NCBI RefSeq assembly: GCF_000224005.2
Contig: NZ_CP007031.1
Span: 3,616,001 to 3,680,000, forward strand
Source of the DNA: Marichromatium purpuratum 984
GTDB lineage: Bacteria > Pseudomonadota > Gammaproteobacteria > Chromatiales > Chromatiaceae
DNA: 64,000 nucleotides
Reading direction: 5' to 3'
Below are positions 8,773-18,714 of this stretch, piece after piece (within the stretch, counting starts at the first letter, position 1; each line of letters begins with the position of its first letter). Both the position numbers and the translations under genes were made by a program. Under the pieces are notes generated by a model. That model was not told where the DNA came from. It did not search any database and was given only the letters and a program-made list of their open reading frames with translations.

Positions 8773-8816
8773 TGAAGCAGGAACCCCGAGCTGATGCAAG
8801 GGAGGAGGGGAGTGCC

Positions 8817-9302
8817 ATGAAGACCAAGACGAAGATGCCCGCCGAGACCAGCGCGCAGCGCGCGCCGACCCGCTTCGACGAGATGGATCGCGCCTTCGAG
8901 CAGATGATGCGACAGGGCTGGCTGCAACGTCCGTTCACAGGGCTGTGGCCGGGCTGGGACGCCGAGACCAAGGCGACGGCGGTGGTACCGCGGATGGACG
9001 TGATCGACCGCGACGACGAGATCCTGGTCCGCGCCGAGGTGCCGGGCGTGGCCCGCAAGGACCTGGAGATCGAACTCAGCGGACGGCTGCTCACCATCCG
9101 GGGCGAACGGGCGCACGAGACCCGCGAAGAGCACGGCACCTACTGCCACACCGAGATCGCCCGCGGCAGCTTCACCCGCAGCATCCGGCTGCCCGATGAG
9201 GTCGCCACCGAGCGGGTCGAGGCGACCTTCGAGGACGGCGTCCTCGAGGTCCACCTGCCGAAGGCCGAGCGCGCCGAGCGCCGCCGCGTCGAGCTGAAGT
9301 AA
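8817..9302 (+). CDS. Hsp20 family small heat-shock protein
   Basis: The 161-residue product carries an alpha-crystallin domain at about residues 55-150. It shows PRMDVIDRDDEILVRAEVPG, then the strand LTIRGERAHE, and the closing consensus VEATFEDGVLEVHLPK before a basic tail. Small heat-shock proteins form ATP-independent oligomers that hold unfolding proteins in the cytoplasm. The start was placed at the ATG at 8817 because a strong GGAGGAGGGG ribosome site lies 7 bp upstream; an in-frame ATG at 8745 falls inside the predicted promoter. The N-terminal region with its MDRAFEQMMRQGW helix is of usual length. No IbpA-type ROSE thermometer was recognised in the roughly 40-nt leader. Confidence 0.9.
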   Translation: MKTKTKMPAETSAQRAPTRFDEMDRAFEQMMRQGWLQRPFTGLWPGWDAETKATAVVPRMDVIDRDDEILVRAEVPGVARKDLEIELSGRLLTIRGERAHETREEHGTYCHTEIARGSFTRSIRLPDEVATERVEATFEDGVLEVHLPKAERAERRRVELK

Positions 9303-9333
9303 TCACCCACCACGCGGGGCCTTGAGCCCGCAA

Positions 9334-9365
9334 CGCCCCCGGTGCCGACACCCGGCCCGGGGGCG
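9334..9365 (+). terminator. hairpin downstream of hsp20
   Basis: A perfect 9-bp stem CGCCCCCGG / CCGGGGGCG encloses a 14-nt loop, 31 bp after the hsp20 stop. It is not followed by a T-run, so termination strength is uncertain. Confidence 0.45.
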
Positions 9366-9396
9366 CGTCGTTGCGGTCCCAGCACGGCCCCGTCCC

Positions 9397-9730
9397 TCAG
9401 CGCTCGCGCCACACCGTGGTGTAGAGATCGTGACGCCGATCCTTCAGGTTCTGCACCGTACCCGAGTTGCGCGCCGCGCGCAGCGCCTCGAGAAGCAGGT
9501 CGGCGAAGGCCACGGTCTCGACGTGGGCGTGGTGTCGGCGGCGATGCCATCGCGCGCGAATAGGGTCCCATGCCGGTGCCCTGGTAGACCTTGACAACCA
9601 GGGTTCGGATGGCGGGGATGGTGACGATGCGAGCGTTGCGGACCAGCAACCGGGGCTCGGAAGGTCCGGTCCGGGTGGAGCCGGACAGGCCGAGCACTCC
9701 TCGACTCGCCGGGATGACCGGCATGGACAT
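9397..9730 (-). pseudogene. possible frameshifted remnant of an unidentified gene
   Basis: Two overlapping minus-strand frames look protein-like in their separate halves. The upstream half (from about 9730) includes RIVTIPAIRTLVVKVYQGTG, and the downstream half ends NSGTVQNLKDRRHDLYTTVW before a stop at 9397. Joining them requires one frameshift near 9555. The downstream half has the leucine/arginine helix and charged tail of a real C-terminus, unlike the surrounding shadow frames. I do not recognise the family. It could equally be two chance frames in GC-rich DNA. Confidence 0.25.
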
Positions 9731-9889
9731 CAGATCATCGATTGTGCCACCCCCCCACCCTTGTCGCTACCAATCGGTCACCCTCACATTGAGGATTATC
9801 AGTAGACTGACGGGCTCGCCACGGCGGACGGACACCACCGCCGAACGGTGACCGCCGCGGCGAGCACACGTCATTCACGGACCGAGATC

Positions 9890-10456
9890 ATGCCGACCCC
9901 CGCCCCACAACCCGAACCCGTGCTGCGCGTGGCCCTGCTCGCCGACACCCACGGCAACCTCGACGGACGTATCGAGCAGCTGGTCGGCGACTGTGACCTC
10001 GCAGTGCACGCCGGCGACATCGGCAACGCCGCCGTGCTCGCGCGCCTGCAACCCCGCCAGGGACGAGTGCTCGCGGTCTATGGCAACAACGACTCGCCGC
10101 GCCAGTGGCCGAGCACCGACCGCGAGCTGCTCCAGCACCTGCCGGAGTGGCGCGCCTACCCCCTGCCCGGCGGCACCCTGGTGGTGATCCACGGCCACCA
10201 GACCCCGGCGCGCGATCGTCACGGCTGGCTGCGCCGGCGCTTCCCCGAGGCCCGGGTCCTGGTGTACGGTCACAGCCATCAGCTGGTCGTCGATACCGAC
10301 GTCTCGCCCTGGGTACTCAACCCGGGTGCGGCCGGCCGCACCCGGACCCACGGCGGCCCCTCCTGCCTGATCCTCGAGGCACGCGCCTCGACCTGGACGG
10401 TCGAGGCGCACAGATTCACCCACCATTCGCACGCGCCGCGCGCGCGTATCGCCTGA
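9890..10456 (+). CDS. YfcE/MJ0936-type metallophosphoesterase
   Basis: The 188-residue product has all five calcineurin-like phosphoesterase motifs in order: DTHGN, GDIG, GNND, a lone IHGH and GHSH, followed by NPGAAG. These ligate two divalent metals that activate water for phosphodiester hydrolysis. Members of the YfcE group act on artificial diesters and possibly on 2',3'-cAMP; the physiological substrate is generally unknown. The ATG at 9890 is chosen because the fold begins only 12 residues later; an upstream in-frame start at 9848 adds only low-complexity sequence. The gene lies 11 bp before ttcA and may be co-transcribed with it. Confidence 0.85.
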   Translation: MPTPAPQPEPVLRVALLADTHGNLDGRIEQLVGDCDLAVHAGDIGNAAVLARLQPRQGRVLAVYGNNDSPRQWPSTDRELLQHLPEWRAYPLPGGTLVVIHGHQTPARDRHGWLRRRFPEARVLVYGHSHQLVVDTDVSPWVLNPGAAGRTRTHGGPSCLILEARASTWTVEAHRFTHHSHAPRARIA

Positions 10457-10467
10457 CGACACCATTC

Positions 10468-11367
10468 ATGAGTTCAACCACCGCGCATCTCGTCAAACCC
10501 CCGAAGTCCCTGCTGCGTCAGGTCGGCCGCGCCATCGCCGACTTCCGCATGATCGGCGACGGCGACCGCATCCTGCTCGGCGTCTCCGGCGGCAAGGACT
10601 CGCTGTCGCTGCTCCACGTCCTCGCCCATCTGCGCACCTATGCCCCGGTACGCTTCGAGCTCGCCGCGCTCACCGTCGACCCCGAGGTACCGGGTTTCGA
10701 CCCGCAACCACTCAAGGACTACTACACCCGTCTCGGCGTGCCCTGGCACTACGAGCAGCAGCCGCTGCTGGAGCAGGCCAAGACGCACATGGACGGCGAC
10801 TCCTTCTGCGCCTACTGCTCGCGGATGAAGCGCGGCATCATGTACCGTCTCTGTCGCGAGCACGGCTACAACGTGCTCGCCCTCGGCCAGCACCTCGACG
10901 ACCTCGCCGAGAGCCTGATGATGTCGCTGTTCCACGGCGGCCAGCTGCGCACCATGAAGGCGCACTATCGCAACCAGGAGGGCGACCTGCGGGTGATCCG
11001 CCCGCTGGCCTACTGTCGCGAGCGCCAGACCGCCGACTTCGCCGCCCACGCCGGGCTGCCGGTGGTGCCCGACAGCTGCCCGGCCTGCTTCACCATGCCC
11101 TCGCAGCGCGCCTACATGAAGACCCTGCTGGCGCGCGAGGAGCGCGAGCACCAGGGGCTGTTCGCCAACATGCTCCACGCCATGCGCCCGATCATGACCG
11201 AGGGCGAACTGCCCGAACCGGGCTGGCCGAGCGACCGGCCGCGACCGGACTCAGAGCAGACCGCGCTCGGCGAAGGAGACGCCCTCGCCGGCGCCGATGA
11301 CGAAGTGGTCGAGCACGCGCACATCGATCAGCGCCAGGGCAGCGCGCAATCGCTCGGTGATGCGTAG
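10468..11367 (+). CDS. ttcA: tRNA 2-thiocytidine(32) synthetase TtcA
   Basis: The 299-residue protein is a PP-loop ATPase. The SGGKDS nucleotide loop is at residues 40-45, the [10 protein letters not shown] pair near 112-115 and a third cysteine site in DSCPACF near 200. These three cysteines hold the [4Fe-4S] cluster that carries sulfur to C32 of t[22 protein letters not shown] is a family hallmark. The last 39 codons overlap the 3' end of radC on the opposite strand and read as polar low-complexity sequence, so the functional protein probably ends near GWPSDRP. The TtcA length range (E. coli about 311) still allows the full frame. Confidence 0.92.
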   Translation: MSSTTAHLVKPPKSLLRQVGRAIADFRMIGDGDRILLGVSGGKDSLSLLHVLAHLRTYAPVRFELAALTVDPEVPGFDPQPLKDYYTRLGVPWHYEQQPLLEQAKTHMDGDSFCAYCSRMKRGIMYRLCREHGYNVLALGQHLDDLAESLMMSLFHGGQLRTMKAHYRNQEGDLRVIRPLAYCRERQTADFAAHAGLPVVPDSCPACFTMPSQRAYMKTLLAREEREHQGLFANMLHAMRPIMTEGELPEPGWPSDRPRPDSEQTALGEGDALAGADDEVVEHAHIDQRQGSAQSLGDA

Positions 11368-11925
11368 ATCGGCCTGACTCGGCTCGGCGATCCCTGAAGG
11401 GTGGTTGTGGGCGAAGATCACCGCCGCGGCATTGGTCTCGAGCACCCGTCGCACCACCTCGCGCGGGTGCACGCTGGCGCCGTCGACGGTACCGCGAAAC
11501 AGCTCCTCGTAGCGGATCACCCGGTTGCGGGTGTCGAGGAAGAGACAGGCGAAGATCTCGTGCGGCGAGCCGTAGAGACGCAGCTTGAGATAGTCGCGGG
11601 TGCACTGCACGTCGCTGAGCGCGTCCTCGCCGCCGATACGGCTGAACAGATAGCGACGGCTGAGTTCGAGCACCGCCTGGAGCTGCGCGTACTTGGCCGC
11701 ACCCAACCCCTTGCCGGCGCAGAAGCGGCGCTGGTCGGCGGCGAGCAGACCGGGCAGCCCGCCGTAGTCGGCGAGCAGCTCGCGCGCCAGGTCGACCGCG
11801 CTCTTGCCGGTCACTCCGGTGCGCAGGAAGATCGCCAACAGCTCGGCGTCGGTGAGGACCTGCGCGCCGTGCGCCAGCAGCTTCTCGCGCGGGCGCTCGG
11901 CGCTCGGCCAGTCGCGGATCGGCAT
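11251..11925 (-). CDS. radC: RadC/YicR family JAMM-domain protein
   Basis: The 224-residue protein begins with a helix-hairpin-helix-like region ([20 protein letters not shown], residues 22-41). It ends in the RadC JAB/MPN+ fold with the metal motif [14 protein letters not shown] near residue 172-185. RadC was named from a DNA-repair phenotype that later proved to be another gene, and its true role is unresolved; the JAMM motif suggests a zinc hydrolase. The gene is divergent from coaBC, the conserved arrangement in gammaproteobacteria. Its stop lies 117 bp inside the ttcA frame. The start is the ATG at 11925 ([17 protein letters not shown]), the normal RadC beginning; longer in-frame extensions run antisense to coaBC. 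Confidence 0.92.
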   Translation of the reverse strand: MPIRDWPSAERPREKLLAHGAQVLTDAELLAIFLRTGVTGKSAVDLARELLADYGGLPGLLAADQRRFCAGKGLGAAKYAQLQAVLELSRRYLFSRIGGEDALSDVQCTRDYLKLRLYGSPHEIFACLFLDTRNRVIRYEELFRGTVDGASVHPREVVRRVLETNAAAVIFAHNHPSGIAEPSQADLRITERLRAALALIDVRVLDHFVIGAGEGVSFAERGLL

Positions 11926-12030
11926 CGTCGCCGTCTCCCGCCGGGTGCCGCCCGGCCACGCTCGGCGGTCGCGCTCGCACCCGGTGATCTGCGTTAAACT
12001 GATCCGATTCGAACACCAAGGATACACGAT

Positions 12031-13242
12031 TTGTCGACTCAACCAAGCGCGGGATCCCGCATCCTGCTCGGGGTCGGGGGCGGTATTGCCGCCTACAAGT
12101 CGGTCGAGCTGGTCCGTCGCCTCAGCGAGCAGGGCTGCGAGGTACAGGTGGTGATGACCCGGGCGGCCACCGCCTTCGTCGGTCCGCTGACCTTTCAGGC
12201 CGTCTCCGGGCGCCCGGCGCGGGTCGAGATGCTCGACCCCGGCGCCGAGGCCGGGATGGGCCACATCGAGCTCGCCCGCTGGGCCGACCAGATCCTCATC
12301 GCCCCGGCCACCGCCGATCTGATGGCGCGACTGGCCGCCGGCATTGCCGACGACCTGCTCACCACCCTGGTGCTGGCCAGCCCGGCACCGCTGGCGATCG
12401 CCCCGGCGATGAACCAACAGATGTGGCGCCACCCGGCCACCCAGGACAACCTGGCGCGGTTGTGCGCGCGCGGCGTCCAGGTGATCGGCCCCGGCGTCGG
12501 CATCCAGGCGTGCGGCGACGAAGGCCCGGGGCGGATGCTCGAACCGGCCGAGATCGCCGCCGCGCTGCACCCGGCACGACCACTCGACGGTGCCCGGGTA
12601 CTGCTCACCGCCGGTCCCACCCGCGAGCCGCTCGACCCGGTGCGCTATCTCGGCAACCGCAGCTCCGGGCGCATGGGCTATGCGCTGGCCGAGGCGCTCA
12701 CCGCGCTCGGCGCCCGGGTGACCCTGGTCAGCGGCCCCACCGCGCTGACGCCACCGCCGCTCGAGCAGGTGGTACAGGTCGAGACCGCGCTGCAGATGCA
12801 CGCCGAGGTGATCGCCCGCGCCGCGGCCTGTGAACTCTTCGTCGCCACCGCTGCGGTCGCCGACTACCGCCCGGTCGCGCCGGCCGAGACCAAGATCAAG
12901 AAGGAGCACGCCGCGCTCGAGATCCGTCTCGAACGCAACCCCGACATCCTCGCCGAGGTCGCCGCGCACCGCCCCGCCCCCTTCACCGTCGGCTTCGCCG
13001 CCGAGACCGAGCGCGTCGAGCACTATGCCCGCGGCAAGCTCGTCGACAAGGGGCTCGACATGATCGCCGCCAATCGGGTCGGTGGTCCGCGCGGCGGCTT
13101 CGAGCGCGAGGAGAACGCGCTCACCGTGCTCTGGTCCGACGGTCAGCGCGAGTTACCCATGATGGCCAAGCCCCGACTCGCGCGGGCGCTGGCCGAGCTC
13201 ATCGCCGAACGCTATCTCGAACACCATGCACCATCGTCTTGA
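12031..13242 (+). CDS. coaBC: bifunctional phosphopantothenoylcysteine decarboxylase/synthetase
   Basis: The 403-residue enzyme performs two steps of coenzyme A synthesis. The N-terminal flavin decarboxylase (CoaC, residues 1-190) shows GGGIAAYKS, the PAMNQQMW motif with its catalytic Asn, and an active-site cysteine in [15 protein letters not shown]. The C-terminal CTP-dependent synthetase (CoaB) shows [23 protein letters not shown] and AAVADYRP. The start is a TTG at 12031, supported by an AAGGA ribosome site 8 bp upstream and by alignment of the first strand ([15 protein letters not shown]). The gene overlaps dut by 17 bp, so translation of the two is probably coupled. Confidence 0.95.
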   Translation: MSTQPSAGSRILLGVGGGIAAYKSVELVRRLSEQGCEVQVVMTRAATAFVGPLTFQAVSGRPARVEMLDPGAEAGMGHIELARWADQILIAPATADLMARLAAGIADDLLTTLVLASPAPLAIAPAMNQQMWRHPATQDNLARLCARGVQVIGPGVGIQACGDEGPGRMLEPAEIAAALHPARPLDGARVLLTAGPTREPLDPVRYLGNRSSGRMGYALAEALTALGARVTLVSGPTALTPPPLEQVVQVETALQMHAEVIARAAACELFVATAAVADYRPVAPAETKIKKEHAALEIRLERNPDILAEVAAHRPAPFTVGFAAETERVEHYARGKLVDKGLDMIAANRVGGPRGGFEREENALTVLWSDGQRELPMMAKPRLARALAELIAERYLEHHAPSS

Positions 13243-13684
13243 CGTCAAGCTGCTCGATCCCCGACTCGGGCGCGACTATCCACTACCGCAGTACGCCACC
13301 ACCGGCTCGGCCGGGCTCGATCTGCGCGCCATGCTCGAGGCCCCACTCGAACTCGCCCCCGGCGACGCCGAGCTGCTGCCCACCGGGATGGCGATCCACA
13401 TCGCCGAGCCCGGCGTCGCCGGGATGCTCCTGCCGCGCTCCGGGCTGGGCCATCGCCACGGCATCGTCCTCGGCAACCTGGTCGGGCTGATCGACTCCGA
13501 CTACCAGGGACCGCTGATGGTCTCCTGCTGGAACCGCGGGACGGCCCCCTTCCGTATCGAACCCGGTGAGCGCATCGCCCAGCTGATATTGGTGCCGGTA
13601 CTGCAGGCCGAGCTGCGGATGGTCGATGCGTTCGACGCCACCAGCCGTGGCGCGGGCGGCTTCGGCCACACCGGCAGACACTGA
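13226..13684 (+). CDS. dut: dUTP diphosphatase
   Basis: The 152-residue trimeric dUTPase hydrolyses dUTP to dUMP and pyrophosphate, keeping uracil out of DNA and feeding dTMP synthesis. The five motifs are in order: [30 protein letters not shown], then [11 protein letters not shown], and the C-terminal arm [11 protein letters not shown] that closes over the nucleotide. Its start lies within the end of coaBC. Many gammaproteobacteria have a phosphomannomutase gene (algC) between dut and argB; here only 192 bp of non-coding DNA follows. Confidence 0.96.
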   Translation: MHHRLDVKLLDPRLGRDYPLPQYATTGSAGLDLRAMLEAPLELAPGDAELLPTGMAIHIAEPGVAGMLLPRSGLGHRHGIVLGNLVGLIDSDYQGPLMVSCWNRGTAPFRIEPGERIAQLILVPVLQAELRMVDAFDATSRGAGGFGHTGRH

Positions 13685-14773
<1,089 letters not shown>

Positions 14774-14776
14774 GGC

Positions 14777-15715
14777 TCAGCGCGGGGGCCGCAGCGCGTC
14801 GCGAAAGCCCGCGACCGCGGCCTTGGCGGCGGCGTCGATACAGTCGTCGGCGCCAGTCAGTCGGTTGCGGCACTGCAGGTCGAGATAGAGCACGGTGCCG
14901 CCCTCCAGCCCACTCAGCCGGGCCAGGGTGAGCACCCGCACCTCGCGCTCGTCACGCATCCGGGCGATCAGCAGATCGATGCTCTGGTGCAACTCGGGCG
15001 GCGCGAAACGCTCCGTCAGATAGGCCTGCGCCCGCGTCCAGTCGCGCGCGCAGCGCGCCCTCTCACCACACACCAGACGATGGGGTGGCACCGGGAGCGA
15101 CGCCACCGCCTCCCCGTCCAGCCCACGTAGCTCACGCAGCCGCTCCAGCACCTCGGCGAAGCGTCGGCGCGCCGCGTCCTTGGAGCGCTCCAGAACGACG
15201 ATGCGGCGATAGTGTTCGAGGATCCGGCGCTCGACCTCGATCACCTCGGACTCCAGCGTGCGCAGGGTCTCGGCCTGCCCCTGATCGGCCCCGGCCCGCT
15301 CGGTGGCGAGCGCCTCGAGACGCGTCCGTTCGCGGCGGATGCCGTCGCGCTGCACCTGGATGCGGGCATCGAGCGCGCTCAGTTGCCCCTCCCTGACCAT
15401 GCGGACATCCTCCTCGTTGCGATAATTCGCGAGGATGTAGTCGTCATACATCTGTGCCAGCGCGCGGGCGCGCTCGGCCTCGATCTCCGCCTCGGAGGGC
15501 GCGGGCGGGACCGCCTCGCGCTCGACGCCACGGGTATCGAGTTCGACATGCCCGCGCTCGACCGACTCGGCCGGCAGGACATCGGAATAATGGATGTTGC
15601 CCGTCTCGTCGACCCAGCGATACAGACGCGCCCCGGCCTGCTGCAGGCAAGCGCACAGACAGGCCGCCACGACCAGCGAGCAGAGAGGACTCGGGCAGGG
15701 CGATCGCTTCGACAT
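14777..15715 (-). CDS. DUF4124 protein with coiled-coil region, exported
   Basis: This 312-residue protein has a hydrophobic N-terminal segment (residues 9-27) containing two cysteines of a possible signal or lipoprotein signal. A DUF4124 module follows at about 30-60, with the typical YRWVDETGNIHYSD. Residues about 85-210 are rich in Glu/Arg with a heptad look and probably form a coiled coil. The C-terminal third has several cysteines (LVCGERARCARDW and LDLQCRNRLTGADDC) that could form disulfides in the periplasm. DUF4124 proteins are common in sulfur-oxidising and other gammaproteobacteria, with unknown function. It is convergent with argB. Confidence 0.7.
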   Translation of the reverse strand: MSKRSPCPSPLCSLVVAACLCACLQQAGARLYRWVDETGNIHYSDVLPAESVERGHVELDTRGVEREAVPPAPSEAEIEAERARALAQMYDDYILANYRNEEDVRMVREGQLSALDARIQVQRDGIRRERTRLEALATERAGADQGQAETLRTLESEVIEVERRILEHYRRIVVLERSKDAARRRFAEVLERLRELRGLDGEAVASLPVPPHRLVCGERARCARDWTRAQAYLTERFAPPELHQSIDLLIARMRDEREVRVLTLARLSGLEGGTVLYLDLQCRNRLTGADDCIDAAAKAAVAGFRDALRPPR

Positions 15716-15839
15716 CGCAAGGCCTCCTGACGATCGAGGAAGGGGCGCTGGACGCCGCCGGGTAGGGCACGCCGCGCCGCGCGCTCACGGACCCCGGCAC
15801 AGACCAGCGGCGACACCCTCCCCGGCTTGCGTGCGGCGA

Positions 15840-16484
15840 TCAGGCCCCGTAACGGGCGCGATAATCGCGCACCGCAGCGGCCATCGCGTCGGCCTCGGGG
15901 CGCTCGCCGAGGAAGGCGATGAGATCATCGAGGGTGACCACGCTGTAGACCGGCATGGCATAGGTCTCCTCGACCTCCTGCACCGCCGAGCGGACATCGC
16001 GCCCGCGCTCCTGACGATCGAGCGCGATCACCACCCCGGCAGGCTCGGCCCCGGCGGCACGGATGATCTCGACCGACTCGCGCACCGAGGTCCCGGCGGT
16101 GATCACATCGTCGATGATCAACACCCGCCCGCGCAGCGGACTGCCGACGATGGTGCCGCCCTCGCCGTGGTCCTTGGCCTCCTTGCGGTTGAAGGCATAG
16201 GGCTGATCGCGGTCGTGCTTGGTGGCGAGCGCGATGGCAGTGGTCGCCGCCAGCGGGATGCCCTTGTAGGCGGGACCGTAGAGCACGTCGAACGCAACCC
16301 CGGCGTCGACGATGCGCTGGGCGAAGGCCTCGCCCAACCGCGCCAGGCGCACACCCGTATCGAACAGACCGGCATTGAAGAAATAGGGGCTCTGGCGGCC
16401 GGATTTCAGCGTGAACTCGCCGAACCGAAGCGCGCCGATCGAGGTCGCGAAGTCCAGAAGGTCGCGCTGGTAGTCTTGCATCAT
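15840..16484 (-). CDS. pyrE: orotate phosphoribosyltransferase
   Basis: The 214-residue enzyme joins orotate to PRPP to make OMP, the fifth pyrimidine step. It shows the orotate-binding [15 protein letters not shown], the flexible-loop [11 protein letters not shown] carrying catalytic Lys and Arg residues, and the PRPP loop [13 protein letters not shown]. The length equals E. coli PyrE (213). Two adjacent ATGs open the gene, preceded by an AGGA site; a longer frame to 16643 is non-homologous. The gene lies divergent from a TauE-like membrane protein. No attenuator-like hairpin with a T-run was found in its short leader. Confidence 0.95.
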   Translation of the reverse strand: MMQDYQRDLLDFATSIGALRFGEFTLKSGRQSPYFFNAGLFDTGVRLARLGEAFAQRIVDAGVAFDVLYGPAYKGIPLAATTAIALATKHDRDQPYAFNRKEAKDHGEGGTIVGSPLRGRVLIIDDVITAGTSVRESVEIIRAAGAEPAGVVIALDRQERGRDVRSAVQEVEETYAMPVYSVVTLDDLIAFLGERPEADAMAAAVRDYRARYGA

Positions 16485-16624
16485 GGGGGCGTCCTGAAAG
16501 AAAACGTCGGATGGATGGGATCGGCGCCCGACACGATCGGGCCGCGCCGGCGCCACAACCCCAATAGGATAAACGCTCATCCGTGCATTTGAGCAGGGTC
16601 GCGCGCCCTGCGAGGAGTCGATCG

Positions 16625-17323
16625 ATGCTCGAACAGGCCCCACTGGGGCTCTACCCCACCGCCTTCCTCGTCGGCCTGCTCGGCGGCGTGCACTGTCTGG
16701 GGATGTGCGGCGGCGTCGCCGGCACCCTCACCCTCGGGCTCGACCCCGCCACCCGCGCCCGGCCATTGCGCCTGCTGCCCTTTCTGCTCGCCTACAACCT
16801 CGCGCGCATCGCCGGCTATGCCCTGGCCGGGGCGCTGGTCGGCGCACTGGGGGCACTGCTGGTCGAGCTCGGCCCGCTGCTGGCGGTGCAGCGCGCGCTC
16901 TATGGCCTCGCCGGGGTGGTGATGATCCTGCTCGGGCTCTATCTCGGCGGCTGGTGGCGGGTGCTCGCGCTCGGCGAGCGACTGGGACTGGTGCTGTGGC
17001 GCCGGCTCGAGCCGCTCGGGCGCGCGCTGCTGCCGGTGCGCAGCCTGCCGCGTGCGGCGCTGATCGGGCTGATCTGGGCCTGGCTGCCCTGCGGACTGGT
17101 CTACAGCGTGCTGATCAGCGCCCTGGCGAGCACCGATGCCGGACGCGGCGCGCTGGTGATGCTCGCCTTCGGCGCCGGCACCCTGCCAACCCTGGTCGGG
17201 CTCGGGCTGCTCGCCGGCGCAGCCGCCCGGCTCGGCGAGCGCGTCTGGGTGCGCCAGCTCGCCGGGGCGGTGGTGACGGGCTTCGGGGTGCACGCGCTCT
17301 GGCAGCTCCTGGTGCTGCGCTGA
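16625..17323 (+). CDS. sulfite exporter TauE/SafE-family (UreH-like) membrane protein
   Basis: The 232-residue integral membrane protein has about six hydrophobic helices. The first contains [11 protein letters not shown], a Cys-x3-Cys pair, and a later helix contains [13 protein letters not shown]. These paired cysteines are typical of the DsbD/CcdA-like UreH subgroup, often linked to cytochrome oxidase assembly, copper or nickel handling. The start is the ATG at 16625; the in-frame start at 16583 adds no membrane helix. No cco or cyt genes are nearby, so the role here is open. It ends 14 bp from the convergent DUF4426 gene. Confidence 0.75.
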   Translation: MLEQAPLGLYPTAFLVGLLGGVHCLGMCGGVAGTLTLGLDPATRARPLRLLPFLLAYNLARIAGYALAGALVGALGALLVELGPLLAVQRALYGLAGVVMILLGLYLGGWWRVLALGERLGLVLWRRLEPLGRALLPVRSLPRAALIGLIWAWLPCGLVYSVLISALASTDAGRGALVMLAFGAGTLPTLVGLGLLAGAAARLGERVWVRQLAGAVVTGFGVHALWQLLVLR

Positions 17324-17337
17324 ACGCGCGTCAGGGC

Positions 17338-17796
17338 TCAGTCCTCGGTGAAGAACTGCTGCTCGAGCTCGACCTTGGTGGTCTGGTCGCTGCCCTCCGG
17401 GGTCACCGCGATGCGGAACACCATCAGCTGCTCTTCCTCGATCGGGAACTCGCCGACATAGTGCACGGTGCCGCGCTCGGGGATGGTGATCTCGCGCATC
17501 GGCACGCGCGTGGCCTCGGTCGAGGGCGGGGTCAGGGCCTCGACCTCGACGCGCGCGCGCGTCGGCGCGCCCATGCCCTGCTCGCTCGGGCCGCGCACGC
17601 CGACATTGAGCATGCCGCGACGCTTGCTGCGCAGGATCTTGAATTCACTGGCGATCTCGGGGTTGAGCGTCGCGGTGGGGATGGCGTTGTAGTGGATCTG
17701 GTAGCCATCGGCGCTGGTGGCGGTCTCGGCGCCGACCGGGGCGCTGATCGCCAGTGCCACGCCGAGCGGGAGCAGCAGGGCTCGAAGTCTGAACAT
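17338..17796 (-). CDS. DUF4426 periplasmic protein
   Basis: The 152-residue product begins with a signal peptide (FRLRALLLPLGVALAISAPVGA, cleavage probably after AETA or just before it). A beta-rich mature domain follows, containing GYQIHYNAIPTATLNPEIAS near residue 32 and ending in VELEQQFFTED. This matches the DUF4426 family, a single beta-sandwich found in gammaproteobacteria. The start is the ATG at 17796, with AGGAG 9 bp upstream; an upstream ATG at 17820 is rejected. It is the last gene of a minus-strand run that includes yggU, yggT and proC. Function is unknown. Confidence 0.75.
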   Translation of the reverse strand: MFRLRALLLPLGVALAISAPVGAETATSADGYQIHYNAIPTATLNPEIASEFKILRSKRRGMLNVGVRGPSEQGMGAPTRARVEVEALTPPSTEATRVPMREITIPERGTVHYVGEFPIEEEQLMVFRIAVTPEGSDQTTKVELEQQFFTED

Positions 17797-17840
17797 GACG
17801 CAATCTCCTGTTGAACACATTGAGCGAAAGACTCGCGGCT

Positions 17841-18131
17841 TCAGGGGCGCTCGACGGGTAGGGGCAGCTGCTGCGGCGCCTCGATGCGCAGCCGCTTGTA
17901 GCGTGCGTGCTCGCCGCCGATCAGGGTGACCCGCGAGGGCGCCACCCCGAAGGCGTCGGCGACGAACCGTCGCAGCGCCTGATTGCCCTTGCCGTCGACC
18001 GGCGGGGCCTTGATCCGCACCCGGTAGTACTCGCCACCGGGATCGGGACCGACGAAGGCATCGCGCGGCGCACGCACCTGTACCCGCAGCGACAGCTCCA
18101 GATCCTCCCCGTTCCAGCGATACCAGCTCAT
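17841..18131 (-). CDS. yggU: DUF167/YggU family protein
   Basis: This 96-residue alpha/beta protein has the YggU pattern: hydrophobic strand LSLRVQVRAPRDAF, then RIKAPPVDGKGNQALRRFVADAFGV and RVTLIGGEHARYKRLRIEAP. It sits 7 bp after yggT in the conserved proC-yggT-yggU order, so one transcript is expected. The biochemical role is unknown. Confidence 0.85.
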   Translation of the reverse strand: MSWYRWNGEDLELSLRVQVRAPRDAFVGPDPGGEYYRVRIKAPPVDGKGNQALRRFVADAFGVAPSRVTLIGGEHARYKRLRIEAPQQLPLPVERP

Positions 18132-18138
18132 GCCCGCC

Positions 18139-18714
18139 TCAGAAGGGGTTGCCGACGAGGAAATCGAGCGGCGGCACCAGCAGCATCTTGAGCAGCACCA
18201 ACCCGATCAGCACCGCCATCGGTGACAGATCGATACCGCCGATCGGGGGGATCAGCCGCTGCGCTGGACGCATCAGCGGATCGGTCAGGCGCGCGAGCAG
18301 CGCCACGGCCGGGTTGAAGGGGTCGGGGTTGAGCCAGCTGAGCAGGGCGCGCGCCAGCACGGCGAAGAAGAAGATGTCGAAGAACAACTCAACCACCCCG
18401 GGCACGGCCCAGCCGAGCACCGCGAAGGGCGAGCGCTCGACCCCGAGCAGCAGCATCAGCAGCAACGACTCGACGGCGAGCAGCAGCCACACCAGCAGCA
18501 GCGAGGCGAGATCGAGTCCGCCGTAGCCGGGCACCAGCTTGCGCAGCGGGCGCAGCACCGGGCTGGTGACCTTGACCACGAACTGCGAGATCGGGTTGTA
18601 GAAGTCGGCGCGCGACCACTGCAGCAGGAAGCGGATGGCCACCACCGCGGCATAGAGCCCGAACAGGGTCTGGATCAGGAAGACGGCGGGATTGAGCAGA
18701 TAGGACGAACTCAT
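18139..18714 (-). CDS. yggT: YggT family membrane protein
   Basis: The 191-residue protein contains two tandem YggT repeats, each with two hydrophobic helices flanking a conserved loop. The first loop reads NPISQFVVKVTSPVLRPLRKLVP and the second NPAVALLARLTDPLMRPAQRLIP. The protein is therefore a small four-helix inner membrane protein. Genetic work on the family in E. coli and in plastids points to osmotic or photosynthetic-membrane roles, but the mechanism is unresolved. Its start overlaps the proC stop by 4 bp, indicating translational coupling. Confidence 0.88.
   Translation of the reverse strand: MSSSYLLNPAVFLIQTLFGLYAAVVAIRFLLQWSRADFYNPISQFVVKVTSPVLRPLRKLVPGYGGLDLASLLLVWLLLAVESLLLMLLLGVERSPFAVLGWAVPGVVELFFDIFFFAVLARALLSWLNPDPFNPAVALLARLTDPLMRPAQRLIPPIGGIDLSPMAVLIGLVLLKMLLVPPLDFLVGNPF

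Larger units (their letters stand above)
9303..9889. other. 587-bp spacer without a convincing intact gene
   Basis: The spacer between hsp20 and the phosphoesterase gene contains a GC hairpin just after hsp20, a possible frameshifted gene remnant on the minus strand (about 9397-9730), and an AT-richer stretch near 9740-9830 that probably carries the promoter of the phosphoesterase-ttcA unit. No tRNA, repeat array or insertion sequence end was seen. Confidence 0.5.

Noticed and set aside
5009-8794. 1,261-residue plus-strand frame overlapping aas
   Set aside because: Very high Arg/Ala composition and no domain; it is an out-of-frame shadow of the aas gene, which has clear catalytic motifs in another frame.
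11251-13023. 590-residue minus-strand frame extending RadC upstream
   Set aside because: The extra N-terminal 366 residues lie antisense to coaBC and are low-complexity; RadC begins normally at 11925.
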